Shown piece by piece: positions 31,536 through 41,794 of a stretch of DNA of 64,000 nucleotides. The first letter of the stretch is position 1. Every line of letters begins with the position of its first letter. A program made the translations under genes and the position numbers. The notes under the pieces are model-generated. The model made no database searches. It was not told where the DNA came from and worked only from the letters and a program-made list of their open reading frames with translations. This stretch comes from Eutreptiella sp. 'Long Island Sound 2002' (taxonomy: Eukaryota; Euglenozoa; Euglenophyceae; Eutreptiales; Eutreptiaceae): NCBI GenBank assembly GCA_964036045.1, contig OZ038390.1:1858045-1922044 (forward strand), read 5' to 3'.

Positions 31536-33026
31536 CTAGGGGGCGTCGGTTGTGGAAGAGGGGGTGTTCTCCTCGGCCTCAACGTCGTTGACGCCCTTCT
31601 TTCTTCCCCCTTTACCTCCTCTTTTACCCTTCTTGTCCTTGTCCTTGTTCTGGTCATTCTGGTTGTTCTCCTTGTTCTTGTTGTCCGACCTGGGGACCCA
31701 GTTCCGCTTGATCTCCTGGATTTCCTTGGCCAACTCGGTTCCCACCGACGACATCAGCTTGGCCAGCTCGTCCTTGTCCACCTCCATCTTGGCTTCCCGG
31801 ATACCCGCGGGCGCACGCTTCTTCGACCCGTGCGCCTTCTTGTAAGCCTCCGTGTCGGCCTTGTGGACGGGGCATGTTCGGTGGTCATGGTTGAAGCCTT
31901 TCTTCCTCCCATAACACACGAAACAGCCCTGCGGGTGAGCTCGTATGAACTCCCCAAAGGACAGCGGAGGGTCGCCAATGCGGCGAGGGTCCCTCTTCTC
32001 CTGCTTCCTCCAACCCTGCTGCAGGGCCTTCCAGTTTCCCGCCTTGCTCCCCGCGCTCAGGTTCCTGGCCACGAAGGCACAGACGGCCACCTCGGCGGGC
32101 TCATCGTAGTCGTCATCGTCGACGAGAGTTTCATCGCCGCCGGCTCCCGCTGGGTCCATGGCGTCTTCCCCGCCAGGTCCCTCGCCAACGTAGTTGACGT
32201 CGCGGTCGCCGGGCCTCAACCCGCGGGTGTGGTGGAGGTTTCGGTACTCTTTGAGTACTTCCTCGCCAACCCACTCCAGGATCTCGTCGCAGCTCATCCG
32301 CGCCGGGATGGGCTGCAGACGGATGGTCTGGCCGCTCAACTCACAATCGTCAAGGCGCCATATCGCGGTCTTCTCGCGATCGCCCGAGACGGTGATGAGA
32401 AGAGCGTTCCGCAGGGAGTGCCGTTTGACATCCCGGGCCACGTTCTTCTTCGCCCAAGACACCACGTTCGTATGATACTCCTTGGGGAGCATCATTCTGA
32501 CCGTGTGGTTGGACTTGGCCCGCTTGGATTCCTCCTTGGTGACTCTTTTGATCCATGCTTCCGGCAGCATGGAGAGCAGGCGAGCCTGCTCGTCACCCTC
32601 GTTCCAATCCTCCACGTTGCGGCGGAAGAGGGTGTATTTCCCTCGGAAGTCCCGCCAATCTCGTAGGCGGATCTCCCGTCCATCATGCTCAAGCTTGATG
32701 GACTTCCAGCGCTTGGCAGCCACCTGCGGAGCGTCCACCCGCTCCTGCTCGTTGAGCCACTTCTTGGCGTCCTTGAGGGTCTTGATTTTCCCCTCCTTGG
32801 TCGCCACGAAGTATAGCTCGCCGAGCACTTCCGGCAGGCGGTACCTGAACCGTTTGAAGACATACTTCTCCGCATCGGCGGGAGGCAGGTCTTCAGTGAC
32901 GGTCAGCCCCCAATCGTCCAGCTTCTCCAAGAAGCGGTCGAGGTTGAGGGGGTTGCCATCGTACATGGGGGGCTTGATGTCCTTCAAGTCTTCCCACACG
33001 GCGGCATCCGCGGCCTTAGAGACCAT
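31536..33026 (-). CDS. Gag-like protein with zinc-knuckle-like motif
   Basis: 496 codons. The N-terminal 300 residues have the helical, charged character of a Ty3/gypsy capsid (MYDGNPLNLDRFLEKLDDW, then MLPEAWIKRV). A zinc-binding motif, CFVCYGRKKGFNHDHRTC (C-X2-C-X8-H-X4-C, longer than the standard knuckle), follows near residue 395. The C-terminus is Lys/Asn-rich and basic, suited to binding RNA. The frame is open further upstream to a UGA at 33066-33068 that ends ORF0. It ends in UAG (31536-31538), and pol continues in the same frame with no other stop, an arrangement known from retroviruses that express Gag-Pol by UAG readthrough. Confidence 0.85.
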   Translation of the reverse strand: MVSKAADAAVWEDLKDIKPPMYDGNPLNLDRFLEKLDDWGLTVTEDLPPADAEKYVFKRFRYRLPEVLGELYFVATKEGKIKTLKDAKKWLNEQERVDAPQVAAKRWKSIKLEHDGREIRLRDWRDFRGKYTLFRRNVEDWNEGDEQARLLSMLPEAWIKRVTKEESKRAKSNHTVRMMLPKEYHTNVVSWAKKNVARDVKRHSLRNALLITVSGDREKTAIWRLDDCELSGQTIRLQPIPARMSCDEILEWVGEEVLKEYRNLHHTRGLRPGDRDVNYVGEGPGGEDAMDPAGAGGDETLVDDDDYDEPAEVAVCAFVARNLSAGSKAGNWKALQQGWRKQEKRDPRRIGDPPLSFGEFIRAHPQGCFVCYGRKKGFNHDHRTCPVHKADTEAYKKAHGSKKRAPAGIREAKMEVDKDELAKLMSSVGTELAKEIQEIKRNWVPRSDNKNKENNQNDQNKDKDKKGKRGGKGGRKKGVNDVEAEENTPSSTTDAP

Positions 33027-33065
33027 GAAAGCCGGCCGCGAGGTCGACCGAGGTTCCCATCGCCC

Positions 33066-35906
33066 TCACCCACGGACTCCCACGGCCGCCACGTCCATCT
33101 CCTCCATGGAATCCCTGTGGCTACGCCGCTGTTCCTCCACGTACGCTGAACCGAAATGTTCACGCCGTACTGCATCCATGTACGCATCCTCATCACGGCG
33201 CCGGCGGCTGCGTTCAGCGGCCTCCCGTCGTACACCACGCGGCGGGCTGATGTCGAACTCCTCCAGGTCCAGGTCCAGGTCCAGGTCCTCACCTTCGCCG
33301 ACATCCCACTCCACGTCTCCTCTGGGGACCTCATCCCTGAGTCCACCATAACGTCCTCCAGCCCTGGGGATTGGCACCGGGGCTGGTGGCGGGCGTCGGG
33401 GGCATACAGGCGTCCGCGGTGGAGCACGGCGGTTGTGGTAGTCCGCGCTGAGCCACTCATCGCGCCGATCCTCACTGCCACTGCCGGGCGGCACGCGCTC
33501 GTTGCGGCGGCCCGCGCTGTGGTGAGAGGGGGCGGAGAGAGAGGGGGCACTGGCGCTGGGGCGACTCCTGGGGGCTCCGCCGGGGGCGTGGGGTCTGCCT
33601 GGACCTGGTCCGGGTCCCCAGCCGTCGTCCGACGAGCCAGACTCCAGGGGTGGGTGGTCGCTGCCGACTCTCCCACGGGCTTCCAGCGCATCCAGCCTCT
33701 CCTGCAGGCCGCTGACGACGTTGGTCAGCGACTTGGTCTCGGCCCTGGCGATGTCCAGGTCCTTCTGCGCGCGCGCGGCGACCGTGGAGATGCGAGCCAT
33801 CTCGACCTTGCCCGTGTCTACCTCGCACTCGAGGGCAAAGACCCTCCTGCGGAGGTAGACAATCCACCGCCAGGTGGTGTCCGGGTCGCCGTTCCCTGGT
33901 GGGTCGTCGGGGTCCCCAGGGGGTCCTCCAGGAGGGCCTCCGCCGGGTCCGCCCGGTCCAGGGGGTCCTCCCCCGCCCGGTGGTCCGCCTCCAGGGGGTC
34001 CACTCGGTGGGCGTCCGCCAGGGGGTCCAGAAGGTCCTCCGCCAGGGGGTCCCGTCGGGTCTCCGCCGGGTCGCCTCGGTGGGTCCGAGGATGGGCGCTT
34101 CCTCGTGATGCCGAACTCCATGTCGTCATCCTCGTCCATGTCGCCCCACCTGGGCGTCTCAGTCACGGAGGACTCGGAGCTCCGGTAGGGAGGAGGGGGA
34201 TCCTCATCCTCACCTTCCATGGGGACGTCTCCGCCACCTCCGCCCGTCCAAGCCACCACTTGGCGATGTCGACGGCCTCGTTCATCCCCGTCACTGGCGG
34301 TGAAGAAGGGGTCACTGTCGTGGGGGTGCCCACCCGCTGGCCTCCGCGGCCTCTCGGGGGTCTTCCCCTTGCCCTTCCTCCGTCGACGGGCGGTGGTGCT
34401 ACCGCTCCCACTGCTGCCCGTGTCCGCCTCATCCAGCTTCATCCTGGAGGAGGCGTCCCCTTCGAAAAGCCTTCGAAGGGTCTCCACTCGCGATCCTCCC
34501 GGGGGAGTCTCGTGGCGGAGTTTGGCCTCTGCCTCCTCCATTGCGGCGGCGGTGGCTGCGGCAGCTGGCGCTTCGGCTTCTTCCCGAGCACGAGCCGCCT
34601 CGGCTTCCCGGGCCTGCAGTAGCTGCGCCTTCTGCGCCTCCAACGCCGCCAGCTCCGCCTCCGTCTTGGCCTTCTCCTCAGCGACCTTCCGTCGCGCGGC
34701 CTCGATGGCTTCCTTCTTGGCGGCGTCCTCCTGGGCCTTAGCCGTCGCTTCGGCGTGGGCCCTTTCCTCCGCCTCCTTCTTTGCCCTCCCTTGGGCAAGC
34801 GCCTCTTCCAGCGCCTTCACCTCGGCCTCCTTGCAGGCAATGGCCTCCTGCGTCAGGCGGGCTTCCTCGTCGGCTGCCGCCAACTCACCGTTGACCCAGG
34901 CGGTCGCTGCCCCATGGGCGGCTGCGGCCGTGAGTCGGGCCGCAATGGCCGCCACGGTCTGGGCGTGGATGGCCATGCCATGTGCCCACTGCGCAGCCTC
35001 CTTCTGGGCGATGCCGGTGGCGCCCTCCACGGCAGCGCTGTACTGCCGGGCCCGTTGCCGGGCAACCCGACGGTTGCAGGGCACCCCACAGGCGCGCTCA
35101 CAGGCGCGCGCCACGTCCCTTTCGGGAGTGACGCTGCTGCTGGAGCTGGCCTGGTCGGCCTGCGTCCTCCCGCGGTGGGCCGACTCGATGTCGCTGCTGG
35201 GGCCTGCTGAGGCCTGCCGGGCCTTCAGGAGCAGCGAACGGGGCTTGGCCTGAGTCTGCTTGGCGACTTGGATGTAGTCGCCAAGGGTGGTGGAGCCGGG
35301 GTGGTGTCCACCCTTGGGCCGTTGGGGACTGGGGGCTGGGGTTCCGCCCTTGGCGCCTTGGGCGGCTTCGGCAGCCAGGGACTCCTGGTACTCCCGCCAC
35401 CTCCGGTCCCTCTTCTTGTCCCCGGCGGACCGCTTCTCCTTCCCCGGAGACGCGCTGCTGCTGCCCTGCAGCCTGCGCTCGCTCCCCGGTTCCGGGAAGT
35501 TCTTCTCGATCACGTCCCACAGGGAGACGTTGATCGAGGCGCCTGACGGGTAGGCGTTGGGCTCCTCGTCCTCCTCAATCCTGTCGGGACGCAGCCCTTC
35601 GCCGGGCCTGTCCGGCCGGGTCCACGCCCTCCAGCGCCTCTGCTGGTGGCGGTACTCGTACCCCTCCGCCCGCAGCCAGTCCTCCACGGCCTGCAGGCGG
35701 TCGGGGGCGATGTCCGTGCGGAGCTCGAAGCTCCTGGGCATGCCCCCTTCGCACTGGGGGTTGCTGTGGCGGTAATGCTGGTCCCAAACCAACCCACGCA
35801 GCAGGCGTGCTGCATGGGGGTGGGGCCGCGGCCACGTCCTGCCCGCTTCCTGCCAATTCACCATGGCAGCGGGGGCGTAGATGATCTTGAAGTCCTTGAT
35901 GTGCAC
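33066..35906 (-). CDS. ORF0: coiled-coil and Pro/Gly-rich protein upstream of gag
   Basis: 946 codons in the same frame as gag and pol. It starts MHIKDFKIIYAPAAMVNWQEAG, has a well-structured first 130 residues, a Ser-rich linker, a long Ala/Glu/Lys coiled coil (about 345-460), a basic RRRRKGKGKTPERPRR patch and a PPPPY motif (about 34185-34200). It continues with collagen-like GPPGG runs, a second helical stretch (about 690-740) and acidic and Arg-rich tails. No enzyme motif is visible. An additional ORF before gag is unusual for Ty3/gypsy elements; a structural or accessory role is possible. It ends in UGA, beyond which the frame stays open into gag. Confidence 0.75.
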   Translation of the reverse strand: MHIKDFKIIYAPAAMVNWQEAGRTWPRPHPHAARLLRGLVWDQHYRHSNPQCEGGMPRSFELRTDIAPDRLQAVEDWLRAEGYEYRHQQRRWRAWTRPDRPGEGLRPDRIEEDEEPNAYPSGASINVSLWDVIEKNFPEPGSERRLQGSSSASPGKEKRSAGDKKRDRRWREYQESLAAEAAQGAKGGTPAPSPQRPKGGHHPGSTTLGDYIQVAKQTQAKPRSLLLKARQASAGPSSDIESAHRGRTQADQASSSSSVTPERDVARACERACGVPCNRRVARQRARQYSAAVEGATGIAQKEAAQWAHGMAIHAQTVAAIAARLTAAAAHGAATAWVNGELAAADEEARLTQEAIACKEAEVKALEEALAQGRAKKEAEERAHAEATAKAQEDAAKKEAIEAARRKVAEEKAKTEAELAALEAQKAQLLQAREAEAARAREEAEAPAAAATAAAMEEAEAKLRHETPPGGSRVETLRRLFEGDASSRMKLDEADTGSSGSGSTTARRRRKGKGKTPERPRRPAGGHPHDSDPFFTASDGDERGRRHRQVVAWTGGGGGDVPMEGEDEDPPPPYRSSESSVTETPRWGDMDEDDDMEFGITRKRPSSDPPRRPGGDPTGPPGGGPSGPPGGRPPSGPPGGGPPGGGGPPGPGGPGGGPPGGPPGDPDDPPGNGDPDTTWRWIVYLRRRVFALECEVDTGKVEMARISTVAARAQKDLDIARAETKSLTNVVSGLQERLDALEARGRVGSDHPPLESGSSDDGWGPGPGPGRPHAPGGAPRSRPSASAPSLSAPSHHSAGRRNERVPPGSGSEDRRDEWLSADYHNRRAPPRTPVCPRRPPPAPVPIPRAGGRYGGLRDEVPRGDVEWDVGEGEDLDLDLDLEEFDISPPRGVRREAAERSRRRRDEDAYMDAVRREHFGSAYVEEQRRSHRDSMEEMDVAAVGVRG
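34183..34200 (-). other. PPPPY motif in ORF0
   Basis: Encodes PPPPY within an acidic context. PPxY motifs bind WW-domain ubiquitin ligases and act as late domains in retroviral Gag proteins. A chance match in a Pro-rich protein is quite possible. Confidence 0.35.
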
Positions 35907-36315
35907 TCGTTCAACTCAACGAACTGGTTGTGGTTGTTGAGGAGGGTGCTGCAGCACTGGATTGGAAGTGCGGCTGGTGCTGGTCAGCCGGTGGTTGTGG
36001 AGGTGGTTGACGCGGCCTTGCTGGTCGGCCGTTGGGACTCCGGGTGGGCCGATGGGGCTGATGCAGGAGTCCTGGTCTGTGCACCTCTTCCACGGGCGCT
36101 GCGCGGTCAGGACGATGCTCTGGACGGCGCTGCGGGCTCCGTGACGAACTCGGCGCTGTCGCTGAGTGGCGCTGCGAGCTGCTGCGCTGCGCTGCGAGAC
36201 GCTGCGCTGCGCTGCGAGCTGCGAGCTGCGCTGCGCTGCTGCGACGCGCTGCTCGGGGTTGGTGGCCCCGAGTGGCACGCGAGGGTTGGGTAACCCCGCG
36301 GCGGTGAAACGCTTT
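35907..36315 (-). other. Leader between 5' LTR and ORF0
   Basis: About 400 bp including a cluster of GCTGCG/GCTGCGAGCT words (36160-36250). No primer-binding site starting TGG adjoins the LTR edge; the first element-sense bases are AAAGCGTTTCACCGCC. Confidence 0.6.
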
Positions 36316-39261
36316 TGACGCGTTCCCGTGGGGGGCCGGCCACGGGACGCTGCGGTGACACACACAGGTGAGCAGGCAGGCAAGGCACTACGCTCACAAG
36401 GGCATCAATACGCCTGTGTCATGTGACAAAGCGTTTCAGAATCCTTGCCACTCTGCAAAGAGGGAACAAAAGTATGTACAACAACACATCAGGATATGTA
36501 CACATGGGGTTAAGACTGGACTGGGGCAAGGGCATCAAGCGACAATAGACACTCAGTCCCAACTCATATCCCAATCCCAGGTCCGACCCTCTCAGTGGCT
36601 GGTAGGGGCGGGGGCTCAAACACAACCCATGCCCTGCTCAGTCCGGACCCTGAAACCCTGCCAATGGGAGAGGTGTCCCGCACAGCCACAGGCGAGTTCC
36701 TGGGAACCAATAGGCTCCAAGGCCAACCGACAGCGACTCCCTATGCTCCCTAAACGGCAGGTCCCAACTCCTCTCTGAGCCAGAGATATGGCCCCGCCAT
36801 TATCACCCAGGAGTTGGTAGCTGAAAATGGGCTGTTTCAGCCCAAACTGAAATTAACTCAAAAATCCCCAAAATTGATCCCTCGTCCGGACCAGTCAGAG
36901 GTAGGGACGAGGCAACTGACCCTATGCCCTTCGAGTACGAACTCCCTGGAGCCCTCACCCAACCTGGTTCCCTTTGAAGTCCCGGCATCAGGGCAACACG
37001 GATGAGTCAAGTGGGGTCATGATGCCAAAATCACCAAAATTGGCGTCATTCCCACGCGCGGCTCGCTCGGCCAAGGTGAGGCCAATGGCTCACAGGGTAG
37101 GAGGCAGGACCTAGGACTTATATCTGAGTCTACAAATTGGATTTGGGTCCGGGCTCCCTATGGGCTTAGAGAAATGGGGCCGCCAATTGACCACACGGAA
37201 GGGGGAAATTGGGGTCCCAAAATTGGGTCATTTTGGCTGCTTGAAATGAGCCAAAATTCGGTGTGCTCCCAATAGTATATCTCCACGCCGGCTTAGAGGT
37301 CGGATCCGCCATTCCATACGCAATCCACTGGGAGTCCAACAGAGACACCCATGCCCTTGGCTCCCAAAGATCTCCATGCTGCTTGGCGTGGTGACGATCC
37401 CAATTGGGCCCACAAATGCAAAAATGGCAAAATTGCCCATACTCAATTTGGCCTAGCGCTTCAACGAAGGCGGCTCCGCTTCGCGCACGTGGTGTGTGGA
37501 CCATGGGGACCATTACCCATAACACCCATGTCATATATGGTCCATTGGTCCATGCGTCCGGCGTGCACGAGGGTTAGAACATAGTGCACGGCGGGCAGCA
37601 AAAGTAGAAAATTGCTCAAAATGGTCAAAAATGCGCACACTCATGGTTGGGGCAAATGAGGCACATGCCCGACTCGGACCGGAGGGTGCCATAGGATTGA
37701 TATCAAGTCATATGTGTCCAACATATCTTTGGGGCGTCGCCCAACTCCTCCGGTATTGGGTACGGCAGGGTCGCCAAGTGAGCCCATGATTTGGGATAGT
37801 CCCAAATCGCCAACATGGCGGCCACGGTATGCCAAGCCTAAGAGGAGTTATTCGCCGGGTCCAAGATATGTTGGCTACCGAAGTGTGTACCCTCATAACA
37901 TACTTGGGTCATGATGTCAATTGAGCGCAACGTTGAGATACACGGTCGCCACTTGACATCATGACGAACCAAAAATGGCAAAATTGGCACAAAGACAAAC
38001 CAAAGTGCCTTGAAAGGCACACAATTATATTATAATATCTTTGGCTTGGATCGTGCAATCAACTAATCCTTCTAAACACAATGACTTGACACCATTGACC
38101 CTCGATCCCACATATGTGCTCCACTTGGGGCGCCTTGAAAGGTTACGAGCGCTACTTCCCAAGTGGGCACATGAAAATATGGAAAATTGTAAAACACACA
38201 CCTTGCTCCCAACGCATCGCTTCGGGATCACCACACAAGCTTCCCTTCACGAAGGTTAGGCTTGCAATTGACCGTAGGGAGTATGGAGAAGGGGCTTGCA
38301 CAATATGAGGTCCATTGGCGGGCTTGGCTTTGAGTAATGGACCCGCCAAATGGGCACGCAACACAACACATGGCACATACCACATATAGCCCAAAAAGGT
38401 GGCTCCCACCACGATATGTCATGCCCCTCCAACGGCATAACTTTGTGTCAATCGCTCATAGGAACTCAAGGAGAGTTCCTATGCAACACCAACACTCGCG
38501 CGCTACACTCGAAAGTTATCTTAGCGCACGCAATATCATGGCCAATGAGTTGTAACGCAAACTCTACCCTCTTGACCATGATCCATTACACTAGCGCGCA
38601 TGTGTGGAAACGCAAGGCATATAATGCTTCCTAAATTACGTCGGGAGTATTGTGAATACATCCCACGTTTCCTTATCGTCAATACTCGCAAGCAACACGA
38701 GATATGACCTTCACAAGTGGCCTCACGAATCAACTTTGTTTTGCCCATATCTTTAAGACAAATGGAGGGCAGGATAAAAGGGAAGTTGATTCGTGCATAC
38801 GGAAGCACGTAGGTCCACTCGAAGGAGGTCAAATCAAGTGCGGGGATGTCGAAGTCGAAAATCCGATTTCGACATCCTGAAAAATTCGGATTAAGGTTGC
38901 GAGTATTAATTATGAAAATTGCGGAAGCATCCATGCAGTTCCTGGCGACTTTGGAGCCTTCGTGACGGATAGCGTTAAAATTTCCATTATAAACAGTTAA
39001 ACTGGCGGTTACGGTAAAGTCGCGAACCAACCGCCAGCAGTCAAAACAGTGAGTATCGGAACGGAAGCATAAAAATTGACGGAAACAATATGAAAATAAA
39101 ACCCTGTTGATTCCTGATATTCTGATACACAAATCTCCGCTGGCGGTGCATCGGTTGCCGATGCGGGGCTTCACGGCACGGAACACGCCGTGCATGGGGT
39201 TAGTGGACCGGAGACCGGTTGTATGCCGTAACCTGGCCATGGGGTTCTGGGTACCGCTTCA
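36316..39261 (-). repeat. LTR of the 17.2-kb element (5' LTR in element sense)
   Basis: 2,946 bp, TG...CA, partner of 22080-25025, followed by the target duplication GTAA. Promoter and transcript start must lie here, but I cannot place a TATA box with confidence. Confidence 0.95.
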
Positions 39262-39357
39262 GTAACCCCCCCCTTAACAACTCAGTATCCCCCTTACTGA
39301 CCCCCCTTACTGAGTTTTGCGCTGTGTCCTTCCTGCACACTTTCGTTCTCCTTTTAG
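39262..39357. repeat. CAGTAA/TTACTG array and splice acceptor, right half of the duplicated segment
   Basis: Continues the array interrupted at 22079. It ends TTCTCCTTTTAG|ACTTTTTTG, which matches the copy near 11900 and looks like an intron 3' end with a pyrimidine tract. Confidence 0.75.
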
Positions 39358-39776
39358 ACTTTTTTGTGGCCACGGAGTGCCATGGCTTGTGCTGGGCTGC
39401 TGGCTGCCTTCGCGCCCGTCCTAACGTGGGTTAACCATGTCAATAACCTAGTTGGGACACGCGGGTACGGGGGGGGGGATGGGTTTGTCGAGCATGGTGC
39501 GGTTTTTAAGCATGCGAGTGATTTCGTTGAGTTTCCCGCGGATACGGATTTTGGATCGGTCAAGGTGACTTTCACCCTCTTCGACAAGAGGGCACCGTGT
39601 GTGCTTTCCGATTTTATCCTCGACATCGCAGCTCGCCACCCCCACGTGCCGTGTTTCCAGATCCGCCTCCCTTTCGCAGAGTATGGGATGCAGCGTTCTA
39701 GGGCGTGGTGCGGAACTCCCCCCATTTTGGGTGTTGTTAATATGGTTCGAACCCGGAATTTCACATGTTACATGGG
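39358..39776 (+). CDS. Exon A of the oxygenase-like gene region
   Basis: About 139 codons in one frame, including MACAGLLAAFAPVLTWVNHV, VKVTFTLFDKRAPCVLSDF and HVPCFQIRLPFAEYG. It is similar to exon B (40031 onward) over most of its length: DFG, DKRxPxVLSxxI and xIQL/QIRL recur in the same order. The two are therefore tandem paralogous domains. A splice acceptor precedes it, and a possible donor (ATGG|GTGCAC) follows at about 39776. The first 75 bases also occur at 11926-12000 beside the transposase-like gene. Function unknown. Confidence 0.5.
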
Positions 39777-39894
39777 TGCACTATGATGCAACAATGTGCC
39801 TTCCATGTTTCGTTTGCTCGATATTGCCCGTTTTGCACTTTTTGCGATTTGCTCTTTGTGTGCTCTAACTAGTTGGAACGGGGTTAGAACGGGG

Positions 39895-40003
39895 TTGGAG
39901 CACTAGTTATCGCGTGGGTTATCGCGCGATAACCTAGTTATCGCGGGGGTTATCGCGGGGGTTATCGCGCGATAACTAGTTATCGCGTAGGTTATCGCGC
40001 TTC
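39895..40003. repeat. GTTATCGCGCGATAAC palindromic array, copy 1 (intronic)
   Basis: Repeats of GTTATCGCGGGGGTTATCGC include the perfect 20-bp palindrome TAGTTATCGCGCGATAACTA type. It lies between exon A and exon B and ends near CCCTTTTCGCTTTAG, a splice acceptor at 40029-40030. Confidence 0.85.
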
Positions 40004-40030
40004 ATTTTATGTTTCCCCTTTTCGCTTTAG

Positions 40031-41047
40031 CTCTCAAAGCTTTCATATTCTTCGTAACGGCCCTTGCTGCTGCCCACGCTTGGTGCGAGCACCATCAAAA
40101 GCTCCTTGGGGTCCGCCGCTCTGGCGGTCCTCAGGGGTTTACGATGGGTGATGCCAATGTGAGGCGCCCTGTGGCGACCCGCTTTGAACATGGTGTGGAC
40201 TTTGGACTCCTTGTCCATAAGTCCCCCTTCATGGCGGACAAGCGAGACCCCCTGGTTCTCAGCAACTACATCTTCGAGTTCTTAGAGGTAAATCCAGGGG
40301 TTGCTGGACTTTTGATCCAGCTTCATACCGAGGATGTGGACGCGGTGGTGGAGTCCGTCACCGCTCATGCCGAGAAGGGTGCGGGGACAAAGACGACCCT
40401 CTATGTGGGTCAGGAGGAGGAGGAGGAGGAAGTGCAGCAGGAGGAGGAGGATGCGGGGGGGGGGTGGGGGCTGGGGGGAGGAAAGAGAAGCCCCACAACC
40501 CCCTCATGATTAGTGTCCAGAAGGTAAGGGTGAGACCTGGTAAGGGGAAGGGGAAGTCGGATGGTTGGTTCCCCATACCCCTCACCCACAACACCCGCTG
40601 GGTCTGCACTGACGACCCCGAAAACAAGCTCCCCATGCACTCCCTTTGCCCCACAAGGGAGTGGGAGCGTGAGTGGTATGGGGTCACCACTCCCAACATT
40701 ATTTCGGGGCAGGGGGTGATTCTTTTTCCATTTGGGGCAACACCCCCCCTTATTGGGGAGGCGGAGGAGGTGGTTGCCGCCGAGCCCTTGGGGGCCTTTA
40801 ATAGGGACCCCAATGACCTTGTGCTCACGGTGGGGGGAAAGCTGGTGGTCGACCACCTCCTGGAACACGATTTTTTGAGTGACATTCAGCTTCAAAGTCT
40901 TTTGGATGATTTGGATAGGGTGCCTCTCTCAGAGAAGGCACCCATTTTCAATGAGAACCCCCCCATTGTCGGCAGGCCGCAAGATTCCGGGACCCGCCGC
41001 ACATTGTATCGCAACTATGGGGCTGCCAACGACCACAAGCACAATCC
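40031..41047 (+). CDS. Oxygenase-like gene, exon B and N-terminal part of the core
   Basis: The first part (to about 40450) parallels exon A and ends in a Glu run. After a G-rich homopolymer where the frame changes (about 40450-40480), the second part reads DGWFPIPLTHNTRWVCTDDP, EWYGVTTPNIISGQGVILFP and VVDHLLEHDFLSDIQLQSLL. It breaks off at AATCC (41043-41047), where a 6.2-kb LTR element is inserted. The frame resumes without change at 47249. The frame change in the G run is more likely a consensus error than a real mutation, because both sides are long and protein-like. Confidence 0.5.
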
Positions 41048-41794
41048 TGTAACTGCGGTCGCCCACCAAAGCCAGACACCCGATCCAACAACAAGTTCTG
41101 ATCTTATATACACCTACAATTCATTCCACGCATATTTTTTGCCTTCACCCCAAGGCAGTACGAGGACTTAATTGAAGCGCGACGCCTTTGACAGACGCGC
41201 ACACGTGCTATTCCTACGCATGTACAGTATCATGAAATGATGAGAATGCTCGGCAGGATAGCCAGGACAGCACACCAAGAGTGCTACGCAATGTTTCTGC
41301 TTGTGGGGATTTTATTGCAAAATTTGTATCTGACAGACATGTACATACTTTCCTGTTTATGTTGCTCAGGGGTGTTGTAAGCCCATGTATTGTCTCTGGC
41401 GTTGTGGACCTACGTGACAACCGGAATAACAAATCAGTACAAGTACTGCAGCTTTGGTCTTTGCCGTCGCTTCCCTTGTTCATCCCAACTATTTTCTCAA
41501 ACTGTGATTTTGTCTCAGCCGGAGACCCAGCAGGAGAATCATGATATGGGCTTCAAACAATAAGTGGGGCAGCAAACTACGGCAGAAGCAAGCACCTCAA
41601 AATAGGTCCACTCCACGCCTGTTGCCACCTACATGGGCAAGCGCCGCAGAGTCGCCGGGGCCCAAGCACCAGGGCCAGGAATCACCCCAAGGTTCCCCTT
41701 CACTGCCGCTCGGACTACCCAAGGGTCCAGAACACGGAGCTACCGCCAGACAATGGCCATATGAACCGAGCGCACCACAAAGGGTGAACTTACA
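41048..41794 (+). repeat. 5' LTR of the 6.2-kb element
   Basis: 747 bp, begins TGTAACTGCGG and ends GAACTTACA. The ATG that opens the long internal ORF (41541) lies within it. Confidence 0.95.

Larger units (their letters stand above)
22080..39261 (-). mobile_element. Full-length Ty3/gypsy chromovirus, 17.2 kb
   Basis: The element is bounded by two 2,946-bp LTRs starting TG and ending CA, with the 4-bp target duplication GTAA at 22076-22079 and 39262-39265. In minus-strand order it has the 5' LTR, leader, ORF0 (coiled coil, Pro/Gly-rich), gag with a zinc-knuckle-like motif, pol (protease, reverse transcriptase, RNase H, integrase), chromodomain, polypurine tract and 3' LTR. I count about a dozen LTR differences by eye, over 99.5 % identity, so the insertion is recent. 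A primer-binding site for a standard tRNA 3' end is not evident next to the 5' LTR. The integrase is broken by one missing base, so this copy is probably not autonomous unless that is a consensus error. Confidence 0.95.

Noticed and set aside
33156-35253. Plus-strand ORFs of 344-488 codons opposite ORF0
   Set aside because: Ala/Ser- and Gly/Arg-rich mirror translations of the coiled-coil and Gly/Pro regions; no independent support.
36280-36315. Primer-binding site next to the 5' LTR of the 17.2-kb element
   Set aside because: The expected TGG start and match to a tRNA 3' end were not found; the priming mode stays unknown.
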